Positions 1 through 5,089 of a stretch of 5,089 bases of DNA are shown in pieces. The notes under the pieces are model-generated. The model was not told the DNA's origin. It saw nothing but the letters and a program-made list of their open reading frames with translations, and ran no database searches. The DNA is taken from the NCBI GenBank assembly GCA_024404335.1, contig JAKSQA010000091.1, positions 1-5,089 on the forward strand, written 5' to 3'. Position 1 is the first letter of the stretch, and every line of letters begins with the position of its first letter. The translations under genes and the position numbers were made by a program. Origin of the DNA: Mailhella sp. GTDB lineage: Bacteria; Desulfobacterota; Desulfovibrionia; Desulfovibrionales; Desulfovibrionaceae.

Positions 1-10
1 GTTTATCCGA

Positions 11-169
11 TCACAGTCTAACTGAGCGTGTCCGGTTTAGCAGGGGCAACTCCACCCGGGACATCGTCTCTCCCGTAAGTTCTGTCTCTATGACGATATG
101 CCGGTCAGGATCTTCCGCTGCCGCGGAGACTTCCGAAAGAAGGGATGGATCAGCATGCCTGTCATTCAC
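11..169 (-). CDS. possible small ORF or degenerate gene end, unknown function
   Basis: On the minus strand a frame is open from about 248 down to a TGA at 11-13. It has no in-frame ATG until residue 36 of the version given here, which starts at a GTG at 167-169 and has 52 residues. The translation looks fairly protein-like: acidic first half, ending in a segment with ELPLLNRTRSVRL. It is too short to assign. A weak AGG lies about 8 bases before the GTG. An alternative start is the ATG at 62-64, which has a good GGGAG Shine-Dalgarno (70-74, 5-base spacer) but would give only 17 residues. It could be a real small protein, the 3' remnant of a decayed gene or transposase, or chance. The plus strand is also open in one frame (3-182), but that reading is a Ser/Arg-rich shadow-like sequence. 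Low confidence. Confidence 0.2.
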   Translation of the reverse strand: MNDRHADPSLLSEVSAAAEDPDRHIVIETELTGETMSRVELPLLNRTRSVRL

Positions 170-186
170 TTCTGCTGCCTGAAACG

Positions 187-222
187 GAAACGGCCACAGG
201 ACCAGACTATGGCCGTTTCTTT
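187..222. terminator. hairpin terminator downstream of the small membrane-protein gene
   Basis: GAAACGGCCA (187-196) and TGGCCGTTTC (210-219) form a perfect 10-bp inverted repeat with a 13-base loop. It begins 23 bases past the stop codon of the minus-strand gene ending at 243, where an intrinsic terminator is expected. The minus-strand tail is only moderately T-rich (CGTTTC), while the plus-strand tail is TTT. It could therefore work in either direction, though nothing convincing on the plus strand needs it. Confidence 0.7.
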
Positions 223-242
223 CCCTGGCTTGAATGCCGCAG

Positions 243-743
243 CTACTTTCTCAGCTGCTCCGCAGCAAGCTCCAGAATGCGCGAGAATGTGGTTATAAGG
301 CCGTTTATGAAGATTTCGGCATATCGGCCAAGGTCTGAGATCCGTGCCGCCATATCCGATTCAGAAGCGGATGGGGAGGACGGTCTTCCGGAGGATGTCT
401 TCCCGGATGTCGCTTTCCCCTTCATCTCCTCGGGAGCGAATTTCCGGAGGGCTTCCTGTATCCCCCGGCCTGTCTCCCTGCCGGCGTGTTCCGCCATGCC
501 GCGCAGTTTTTCCGCCAGACCGCTGCACTGGGCGGCAGTAAGGCCTCCCGCCTCATTTGCTTTGATGAGCGGGGCGATTTCCTTTTCGAAGAAGACCTTG
601 GGAAGCGTGCCTTCCAGACGGCTGATTCCCGATGTGTCCCTCGTGATTCGCCTTTCGGGGGCTGTGTCCGCGCTGTCCTGCATGCGGTATAGGTAAAGTG
701 CGCATACCCCCATGACTATGAGGACGATGATGCTCCTGAGCAT
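243..743 (-). CDS. small membrane-anchored protein of unknown function
   Basis: This 166-residue protein matches no family I recognise. Residues about 4-19 (IIVLIVMGVCALYLY) form one hydrophobic segment after a short positive N-terminus, consistent with a signal anchor or single-pass inner-membrane protein. Cys14 is preceded by Met-Gly-Val, not a lipobox, so a lipoprotein is unlikely. Residues 41-105 are predicted helical by eye and hold the only other cysteine (C73). A Ser/Gly/Lys/Pro-rich linker spans about 107-130, and an amphipathic helix (131-166) ends the protein. The ATG start is supported by a GGAG Shine-Dalgarno at 750-753 with a 6-base spacer, and the hydrophobic segment requires this start. 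It lies 42 bases after the ribonuclease gene on the same strand but behind a strong terminator, so expression is probably low-level readthrough or from an internal promoter. Membership of the ribonuclease operon, and any functional link, is only inferred. Confidence 0.75.
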   Translation of the reverse strand: MLRSIIVLIVMGVCALYLYRMQDSADTAPERRITRDTSGISRLEGTLPKVFFEKEIAPLIKANEAGGLTAAQCSGLAEKLRGMAEHAGRETGRGIQEALRKFAPEEMKGKATSGKTSSGRPSSPSASESDMAARISDLGRYAEIFINGLITTFSRILELAAEQLRK

Positions 744-749
744 GCCGTG

Positions 750-753
750 CTCC
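750..753 (-). promoter_or_regulatory. Shine-Dalgarno squeezed between terminator and start codon
   Basis: On the minus strand GGAG lies 6 bases before the ATG at 743 and immediately after the T-run of the preceding terminator. It fixes the start of the small membrane-protein gene. It leaves no room for a promoter between the terminator and the gene. Confidence 0.6.
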
Positions 754-754
754 G

Positions 755-781
755 AAAAAGCCCCCGGATTGCCGGGGGCTT
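755..781 (-). terminator. Rho-independent terminator of the ribonuclease gene
   Basis: AAGCCCCCGG (758-767) and CCGGGGGCTT (772-781) form a perfect 10-bp stem with a 4-base loop. Read on the minus strand it runs straight into a T-run (755-759), the classical intrinsic terminator form. The stem begins only 4 bases past the ribonuclease TAG (786-788), so a ribosome finishing that gene would physically cover part of the stem. Confidence 0.92.
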
Positions 782-785
782 CATG

Positions 786-3638
786 CTACTTAATGTGGAT
801 TTCGATCCGTGCTCCGAACTGCTCTTCCAGCTCGGAAAGCCGTTCCCTTTTGCGGTTCAGCACATACATCGCGAGTTCGGGCTCGCATTCATAGGTGAAC
901 ACGGGCGGCTCGGTGCGGTTCTCGTTCTTCTTCCCCTTCATGGAGTCGACGGTCTTCGAGAGTTTCGCCTGAAGGTCACGGAGGGCCTTCAGTGCCTGCC
1001 ATTCCATGTTCCGGCGCACGCCGGTCCCGTGGCAGTAGGGGCACGGCTCGGAGGATATGGATATGGCGGATGTTCCGATACGCTGCCGCACGAGCTCGAG
1101 CAGGCCGAAGGAGCTCATGTGCCCGATGTCGTGCCTTGCCCTGTCTTTGCGCATGGCATTGCGGAGGGTCCTTTCCACATCCCTGCAGTGGGACTTGTCG
1201 CGCATCTCTATGAAGTCGATGACGACCTGTCCGCCGATATCGCGCAGCCGCAGATGGCGTGCTATGGCTTCGGCGGCTTCGGTGTTGGTGCGGAAGACCA
1301 TAGCCTCGAAATTGCTCTTGCCCTGGGTCTTGCCGGAGTTGATGTCGATGGCCATGAGGGCCTCGGTCTGGTCGAAGACCAGGCGCCCACCGGAGGGAAG
1401 CACGACCTCACGGCTTGTGATGGTGTCGAGCTGCTTGAGGAGGTTGAAGCGTTCAAGCAGGGTCTGCCTTGCATCCCGGTGGAGCTTGATCATGTCCTTG
1501 GGATGGTCGGGGAAATTGAGGTCGATGATGCCCTCGATCCGCTTCTTGACGGATTCGTCGTCGGTCCAGATCTCCACGATGTCTTCGGACATGTAGTCGC
1601 GCACGGCACGGCCGGCGAGGTCCGCCTCCTGATAGATGAGCGAGGGGGACTTCTCCGTAGCGGCCTTCCTCCGGATATCCTTCCAGAGGTTCTGCAGGTA
1701 GGCGAGGTCCTTTCCGATGCTTTCGGGATTGGCGCCCTCGCTTGCGGTGCGGATGATGACGCCCATGTTCTCCTCGGCCTGGATGCCCTTCAGCAGGTCC
1801 TTGAGACGGTCACGCTCCTCATGGTCGGTGACCTTCCTGGATACGCCCGTCTGCTCCTGGCCGGGAGTGAGCACGAGGAACCTGCCTGCTATGGATATCC
1901 ATGTCGTGAGGAAGGCGCCCTTGGTGCCGGCGGGCTCCTTGACGACCTGGACGAGGACTTCCTGGCCGACCTTGAGCACTTTCTGGATGAGGGGGTACTG
2001 GGAGCCGCTCGAGGAATCGTGGGGGACGAGGTAGTATTCGGGGTGGACTTCGTCGATCTGCAGGAAGCCGTTCTTGCCGTTGCCGTAGTTTATGAAAGCG
2101 GCCTGCAGGTTCGTGTCGATGTTGTTGATGACGCCCTTGTAGATGTTGCCGCGAATCTTGGCCTGATGGGCCATCTCGACGAAGTACTCGGAAACCTGGC
2201 CGTCTTCCGTGATGACGACTTCGGACTGCTCGTTGGGGATCACGCTGATGTAGAGCACCCGGCGGGGGCCCTTCGTCTTGCCTGATGCCGCCTCGTCTTC
2301 CGCGGATGCGCCTTTCGGCTTCTCCTGGGATGCGGACTTGTCTTCGGCGTCCTTGTCCTTCTGCTTCCTGTTCTTCCTGCCGTTCTGACGCTTGCCGTCC
2401 TTTTCGGAGGGATGCTGGGAATCGGCATGGTCTTCGGCCATGGCTCCGTCAAGGGAGCCGGCGGAATCGGCTTCAGGCGCGGGTTCCGCGTCGGTCCTGA
2501 TGCTGCCGGGGATCTCCCCGCTGAGGAAGCCGTCTTCGGAGGTGAAGTCCGAAGGGTCGGCGAATGCTGCGCCGAGGATGCTGTCGTTCAGCGCGGCGGG
2601 ATCGAATTCATAGGCGTCTCCGGGGTAGGGCTGGCCCTGCTGACGGCCCCTGCGGTTCTTCTTGCCGGCGCGGCTCTTCCTATCTCCAAAGGGGCGGTTC
2701 TGCGGCTGGACGGCTCCGGGGAAGTAGTCCTGGCCGTAGGGATCGCCCATGAATGCGGAATCACCGAATGCGGGCTGTGCATCGCGGCCGTTCTTCCTTC
2801 CCTTGCGGCGGTTCCTTCCGGAGGAGGGCTGCTGCGGCTCTTCGGCATAGGGGAGGATGCTGGAGACGATGCCGTCGTCAAAGAAGGCACGGTTCAGATC
2901 AGGGGCGTCATCCGCTTCAGGGGCGGCGTGGAGCTCGTCGGCTCCTTCCTCTGCCGCCGGAGCCTGCTCGGCATCGGGGGCAGCTTCCTGAGGATTCTTC
3001 CTGCTGCGTGAACGGCTGCGCCTGTTTCTGCGGGGAGATGCCTCATCGGCCGTATCGGCTGTAGCCTGCGGGGCATCGGCGGCGACGGCGGATTCCGAGC
3101 CATTACCGGAATCTCCGTCCGCAGAGGCGCCGGGTTCGGCATTCATGGCTTCGGCGGAAGCCTCGGCAGGAGATGCCTCATGGGCGGATGCGTTCTCCTC
3201 GGGGGCAGGGGCCGTCTCCTTCCTGCGGGTACGGCGCTTCACCGGAGCTTTGGCGGATTCCTCCTCTGCGGCATCGTCGTCGTGCTGCATGGCCGCAGGG
3301 GGAAGCGTGTCGTCAAGGACGAGTGCGGAGCCGAGGCTGATGATGACGTCGTCGCCGGATTCGTCGGCTTTCCTGCGTGCGGTCCTGCGGCGCACGGGCT
3401 TCTTCTGCCCCTCGTCGGAGGATTCCGCGGCCTTGGCGGTCTTTCTCGTGCGGCGCGGAGCCGTCTTTTCTTCCGGCAGGTCTTCGGCGGCAGCGGTCTT
3501 TCTTGTGCGGCGGACGGTCTTCTTTTCCGGAGCATCGGCGGCCTGTTCGGGGGAATCGGCGGCCTTTCTGCTTCTACGGGTGCGGACGGTCTTCTTTTCC
3601 TCGGAGATTTCCTCAGGGAGAGCGGGTGTCTGGCTCAT
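786..3638 (-). CDS. rne: ribonuclease E/G family endoribonuclease with long N-terminal extension
   Basis: This 950-residue protein is a single-strand-specific endoribonuclease expected to act in mRNA decay and rRNA/tRNA processing. Its core starts near residue 459. An S1 RNA-binding region (about 496-585) opens with GNIYKGVINNID. The 5'-sensor region contains VIIRT (R630, T631). The DNase I-like catalytic part contains AIDINS (D765) and VVIDFIEM (D808), matching the two Mg-binding aspartates of E. coli RNase E (D303, D346) at the same 43-residue spacing. The Zn-link CPYC (C866, C869) follows at the same 58-residue distance as in E. coli. The C-terminus ends RNase-G-like at residue 950. Residues 1-457 are low-complexity, alternating Ala/Glu/Asp stretches with Arg/Lys clusters, including RRTRKTA-type repeats and RRNRRSRSRSRK. 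In E. coli RNase E the disordered scaffold is C-terminal; here it is N-terminal, as in some other phyla. The ATG has a GAGG Shine-Dalgarno (3644-3647, 5-base spacer), 22 bases after the upstream gene. Because of the size and extension it could be named rne or rng; family assignment is firm. Confidence 0.97.
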   Translation of the reverse strand: MSQTPALPEEISEEKKTVRTRRSRKAADSPEQAADAPEKKTVRRTRKTAAAEDLPEEKTAPRRTRKTAKAAESSDEGQKKPVRRRTARRKADESGDDVIISLGSALVLDDTLPPAAMQHDDDAAEEESAKAPVKRRTRRKETAPAPEENASAHEASPAEASAEAMNAEPGASADGDSGNGSESAVAADAPQATADTADEASPRRNRRSRSRSRKNPQEAAPDAEQAPAAEEGADELHAAPEADDAPDLNRAFFDDGIVSSILPYAEEPQQPSSGRNRRKGRKNGRDAQPAFGDSAFMGDPYGQDYFPGAVQPQNRPFGDRKSRAGKKNRRGRQQGQPYPGDAYEFDPAALNDSILGAAFADPSDFTSEDGFLSGEIPGSIRTDAEPAPEADSAGSLDGAMAEDHADSQHPSEKDGKRQNGRKNRKQKDKDAEDKSASQEKPKGASAEDEAASGKTKGPRRVLYISVIPNEQSEVVITEDGQVSEYFVEMAHQAKIRGNIYKGVINNIDTNLQAAFINYGNGKNGFLQIDEVHPEYYLVPHDSSSGSQYPLIQKVLKVGQEVLVQVVKEPAGTKGAFLTTWISIAGRFLVLTPGQEQTGVSRKVTDHEERDRLKDLLKGIQAEENMGVIIRTASEGANPESIGKDLAYLQNLWKDIRRKAATEKSPSLIYQEADLAGRAVRDYMSEDIVEIWTDDESVKKRIEGIIDLNFPDHPKDMIKLHRDARQTLLERFNLLKQLDTITSREVVLPSGGRLVFDQTEALMAIDINSGKTQGKSNFEAMVFRTNTEAAEAIARHLRLRDIGGQVVIDFIEMRDKSHCRDVERTLRNAMRKDRARHDIGHMSSFGLLELVRQRIGTSAISISSEPCPYCHGTGVRRNMEWQALKALRDLQAKLSKTVDSMKGKKNENRTEPPVFTYECEPELAMYVLNRKRERLSELEEQFGARIEIHIK
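3436..3600 (-). repeat. internal coding repeats for basic RTRK-type motifs
   Basis: Within the 5' part of the ribonuclease gene a 19-base direct repeat (plus-strand GCGGACGGTCTTCTTTTCC) occurs exactly at 3510-3528 and 3582-3600, a period of 72 bases or 24 codons. A second repeat, GCGGTCTTTCTNGTGCGGCG, occurs at 3436-3455 and 3493-3512 with one mismatch and a period of 57 bases or 19 codons. Both periods are multiples of three and encode basic motifs (TVRTRRSRK, TVRRTRKTA, APRRTRKTA). The arm therefore appears to have grown by in-frame duplication, and its length could vary between strains. Confidence 0.75.
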
Positions 3639-3660
3639 GTGTTCCTCAAAATATTCCGCA

Positions 3661-4425
3661 TCAGCGAAGGCGCCGGAGGGCTGCGTCGACCCCCTCCGGG
3701 GTGATCGTCAGGGTCGCGTACCGCCCGGAAGAGAACGGGCCGGGGTTGACTGCGAGACAGCGGCCTATGCGCTGTATCCCTGCCGATTCGTGGATGTGCC
3801 CGCAGAGGCAGGCGGCCGGCTGATGCTTATCTATGAAATCGCGTACCGCGGATGATCCGACGTGGCTTCCGTTCGGAAGGCGGTCGCAGATGGTGTTCAG
3901 TGGAGGCTCATGCACGGCAAGCAGCAGGTGTCTGCTGCAGGCTGCCGCAGAGGCAAGGCGTTCCAGCCATGTGGAGAAAAAGGCTTCGGGGAATTCAGTG
4001 GGGCTTCCCCAAGGGCTGATTGTTGAGCCGCCGATTCCGAAGAGTACGGCGCCCGGGCACAGCTCATGCGTTCGGCAGTGGAGACTGATGCCCGATTCCT
4101 CAAGCAGGTCATTGACTTCAGCGCGATCCATATTGCCCGGAAGAGCGTGGATACGGGGATTCTCGGCCCGGAAGGCCTCGATCACCGTGCGTGCGGCGGC
4201 TTTGCCGCCGAAGGTGGTCAGATCGCCGGTAAGTATGACGCCGGCCGCTTGCTTCAGTTCGGGTATCTCGGAGACACGGCGGATGCGGCCGTGTATGTCT
4301 CCTGCGACGACCCATAACTGTGATCCGGGGGAGCCGCAGGATGTGTCGGCGCCGGTGCAACGTATATCCGGCGGGGAACATGGGCGGCCCGGAATCTGCG
4401 GGGATTCCGCTGGGGGAATCGGCAT
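3661..4425 (-). CDS. calcineurin-like metallophosphoesterase (Icc-related type)
   Basis: This 254-residue protein carries the full set of metal-binding motifs of the PF00149 superfamily in order: GDIHG (D43, H45), GDLTTFGG (D68), GNMD (N98, D100), AVHEPP (H172) and GHIH (H210, H212). It should be a cytoplasmic two-metal phosphoesterase or phosphodiesterase; the substrate cannot be told from sequence. GDLTTFGG and the size resemble Icc-related predicted phosphoesterases (COG2129-like). The start is well fixed: an in-frame TAA lies at 4438-4440, AAGGA stands 9 bases before the ATG, and no ATG, GTG or TTG occurs before the first motif. That leaves an unusual 36-residue Pro/Cys-rich stretch ahead of the first core strand (LWVVAGDIHG), with cysteines at 16, 23 and 30. 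The gene ends 22 bases before the ribonuclease gene and is very likely co-transcribed with it. Such enzymes include cyclic-nucleotide and nucleotide-end hydrolases, so an RNA-related role is possible but unproven. Confidence 0.93.
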   Translation of the reverse strand: MPIPPAESPQIPGRPCSPPDIRCTGADTSCGSPGSQLWVVAGDIHGRIRRVSEIPELKQAAGVILTGDLTTFGGKAAARTVIEAFRAENPRIHALPGNMDRAEVNDLLEESGISLHCRTHELCPGAVLFGIGGSTISPWGSPTEFPEAFFSTWLERLASAAACSRHLLLAVHEPPLNTICDRLPNGSHVGSSAVRDFIDKHQPAACLCGHIHESAGIQRIGRCLAVNPGPFSSGRYATLTITPEGVDAALRRLR

Positions 4426-4426
4426 G

Positions 4427-4439
4427 AAGGATGATCCTT
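4427..4439. promoter_or_regulatory. small dyad covering the metallophosphoesterase Shine-Dalgarno
   Basis: AAGGAT and ATCCTT form perfect 6-base arms about a single central base. On the minus strand the first arm includes the AAGGA that serves as Shine-Dalgarno for the start at 4425. In RNA only about four pairs with a 5-base loop could form, so any sequestration would be weak. As DNA it could be an operator half-site pair. It may also be chance. Confidence 0.25.
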
Positions 4440-4488
4440 ATGGCAGAAGCGGACGGGAAATATCGTGCAGAAATGGACTGCGGGAAAA

Positions 4489-4517
4489 CCTATAGACTAT
4501 TTTTTTACGTTTGACAA
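4489..4517 (-). promoter_or_regulatory. sigma70-type promoter for the metallophosphoesterase-ribonuclease operon
   Basis: On the minus strand TTGTCA (4512-4517, 5 of 6 matches to the -35 consensus) is followed by exactly 17 bases and then TATAGG (4489-4494, 4 of 6 matches to the -10). The spacer contains a run of seven A residues, and the region is much more AT-rich than its surroundings. Transcription would start near 4482, giving a leader of about 57 bases before the ATG at 4425. No other promoter of similar quality is seen in the spacer. Confidence 0.6.
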
Positions 4518-4537
4518 AGGGGAAACGGCGTTGAAAT
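4511..4537 (+). promoter_or_regulatory. possible divergent promoter for the PgeF-family gene
   Basis: A perfect TTGACA -35 element lies at 4511-4516 on the plus strand. The best following -10 is TGAAAT (4532-4537, 4 of 6) at a short 15-base spacing; at 17 bases the match is poor. The -35 overlaps the minus-strand -35 because TTTGACAAA is nearly self-complementary. One of the two assignments may therefore be a by-product of the other. Confidence 0.3.
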
Positions 4538-4562
4538 GTGGTGAAAAACATCGAGGTCCCCC

Positions 4563-5089
4563 ATGATTCCGTCCATGATCCCCTTCCGGTTCCCCGGCAT
4601 ACCTGCGGTGCGCTGCATGTTCGGCACGCGCATGTTCGGCAGCATATCCCTGCACTGCGGCAATGATGACGGCAGGGCGCTGGAGCGGAGGTGCGGCCTG
4701 GCTGCCATGTTCGGCGTCGAAGGCATCGCCGAGGTGCACCAGGTGCACGGGGTGCGCACGGTGTTCGATCCCGGATTCTCGGATATGAGGGAGGAGCCCC
4801 CATCGGATGCTGACGGCCTTGCCGCGGGCCGGCCCGGAATCGCCCTCATGATCAAGACCGCCGACTGCCAGCCTGTGCTTTTCGCCCACGGATCCGGCAG
4901 GTTCATAGCCGCCATCCATTCCGGATGGCGGGGGAACAGGCAGGACTACCCGTATTCGGCCGCCTGCGCCTTCTGTGAACGGTACGGCCTTGATCCGAAG
5001 GATGTATGGGCTGTGCGGGGGCCGAGCCTCGGCCCTTCGGCGGCGGAGTTCGTCAACTTCGATGAGGAGTGGGGGGAGGGATATCGCCC
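4563..5089 (+). CDS. pgeF: PgeF/YfiH-family protein (laccase-domain, polyphenol oxidase family), 3' end cut by window
   Basis: The first 175 residues are present; the family is usually about 230-260 residues, so the C-terminal part lies beyond the edge. Family hallmarks are clear: HQVHG (H62), KTADCQPV (C102) and AAIHSGWRG (H119). These match the zinc-site residues H71, C107 and H124 of E. coli YfiH, with an identical Cys-to-His distance of 17. Family members were first described as polyphenol oxidases; others act as purine nucleoside phosphorylases or adenosine deaminases, and E. coli YfiH/PgeF limits misincorporation of serine into peptidoglycan precursors. Which activity applies here is not shown. 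The protein should be cytoplasmic: no signal peptide is seen. The ATG at 4563 has GAGGT (4553-4557, 5-base spacer), and an in-frame TGA at 4542-4544 excludes a longer form. A second ATG at 4575 is possible. After GWRG the sequence reads NRQDYP, and the GPSLGPSAAEF segment differs from the usual GPCIG form, suggesting a divergent subfamily. It is transcribed divergently from the metallophosphoesterase. Confidence 0.9.
   Translation, partial: MIPSMIPFRFPGIPAVRCMFGTRMFGSISLHCGNDDGRALERRCGLAAMFGVEGIAEVHQVHGVRTVFDPGFSDMREEPPSDADGLAAGRPGIALMIKTADCQPVLFAHGSGRFIAAIHSGWRGNRQDYPYSAACAFCERYGLDPKDVWAVRGPSLGPSAAEFVNFDEEWGEGYR

Noticed and set aside
3..182. Open plus-strand frame from the left edge ending right before the 187-222 hairpin
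   Set aside because: The stop-then-hairpin arrangement is suggestive, but the translation is Ser/Arg-rich with no pattern of a folded protein, and the minus-strand reading of the same bases looks more protein-like.
145..696. 183-codon plus-strand frame opposite the small membrane protein
   Set aside because: The minus frame has a membrane segment, a Shine-Dalgarno and terminators at both ends. The plus frame runs through the 187-222 hairpin and is Arg/Ser/Pro-rich, as expected of a shadow.
747..2285. 512-codon open frame antisense to the ribonuclease catalytic core
   Set aside because: Its codons are the mirror of a firmly identified gene in high-GC DNA, where long antisense frames are common. 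The product has no recognisable motif, and its start lies within the terminator region of the real gene.
3366..3600. Direct repeats considered as a CRISPR or intergenic repeat array
   Set aside because: The repeats lie in frame within the ribonuclease gene, have periods divisible by three and different spacings, and encode repeated protein motifs.
3145..3855. 236-codon plus-strand frame spanning the ribonuclease 5' end and the metallophosphoesterase 3' end
   Set aside because: The translation is Ser/Ala/Arg low complexity mirrored from the repeated basic and acidic codons on the other strand, and it crosses two real genes.
3833..4495. 220-codon plus-strand frame opposite the metallophosphoesterase
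   Set aside because: It is antisense to a gene with a complete metal-binding motif set, and it has no domain of its own.
4438..4919. Three minus-strand frames opposite the PgeF-family gene
   Set aside because: The plus strand encodes clear family motifs (HQVHG, TADC, HSGWRG). The antisense frames are Arg/Pro/His-rich without motifs and overlap the divergent promoter region.

Overview
This window is high-GC bacterial DNA with four recognisable protein genes and short, tidy intergenic gaps. The best guide to the organism is the RNase E/G family protein: its catalytic core sits at the C-terminus, behind a roughly 457-residue low-complexity extension. Together with the GC content and the style of the polyphenol-oxidase-like protein, this suggests a Desulfovibrionaceae-like (Desulfobacterota) genome. 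That placement is an inference from protein character, not from a database search.

Layout. Positions 1-242 hold no confident gene. They contain a possible 52-codon minus-strand reading frame (11-169) and a clear hairpin terminator (187-222). Next, all on the minus strand, come a small single-pass membrane protein of unknown function (243-743), a strong intrinsic terminator (755-781), the large rne/rng-type ribonuclease gene (786-3638) and a calcineurin-like metallophosphoesterase (3661-4425). The region 4426-4562 is a divergent intergenic spacer. A plus-strand gene for a PgeF/YfiH (multicopper polyphenol oxidase, laccase-domain) protein starts at 4563 and runs off the right edge.

How they fit together. 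The metallophosphoesterase and the ribonuclease are 22 bases apart on one strand and very likely share a transcript. A good sigma70-type promoter for it lies at 4489-4517. The terminator directly after the ribonuclease stop should end most transcription. The small membrane-protein gene begins only 12 bases past that terminator's U-run, with its Shine-Dalgarno in the gap, so it is probably expressed by readthrough or from a promoter inside the ribonuclease gene. The divergent PgeF gene may use a -35 element that overlaps that of the metallophosphoesterase.

I found no CRISPR array, tRNA, rRNA or intact mobile element, and no evidence of a wholly new system. The most interesting items are the N-terminally placed disordered arm of the ribonuclease with its short hydrophobic islands, the unrecognised membrane protein behind a terminator, and an uncharacterised left edge that may be a mobile-element remnant.
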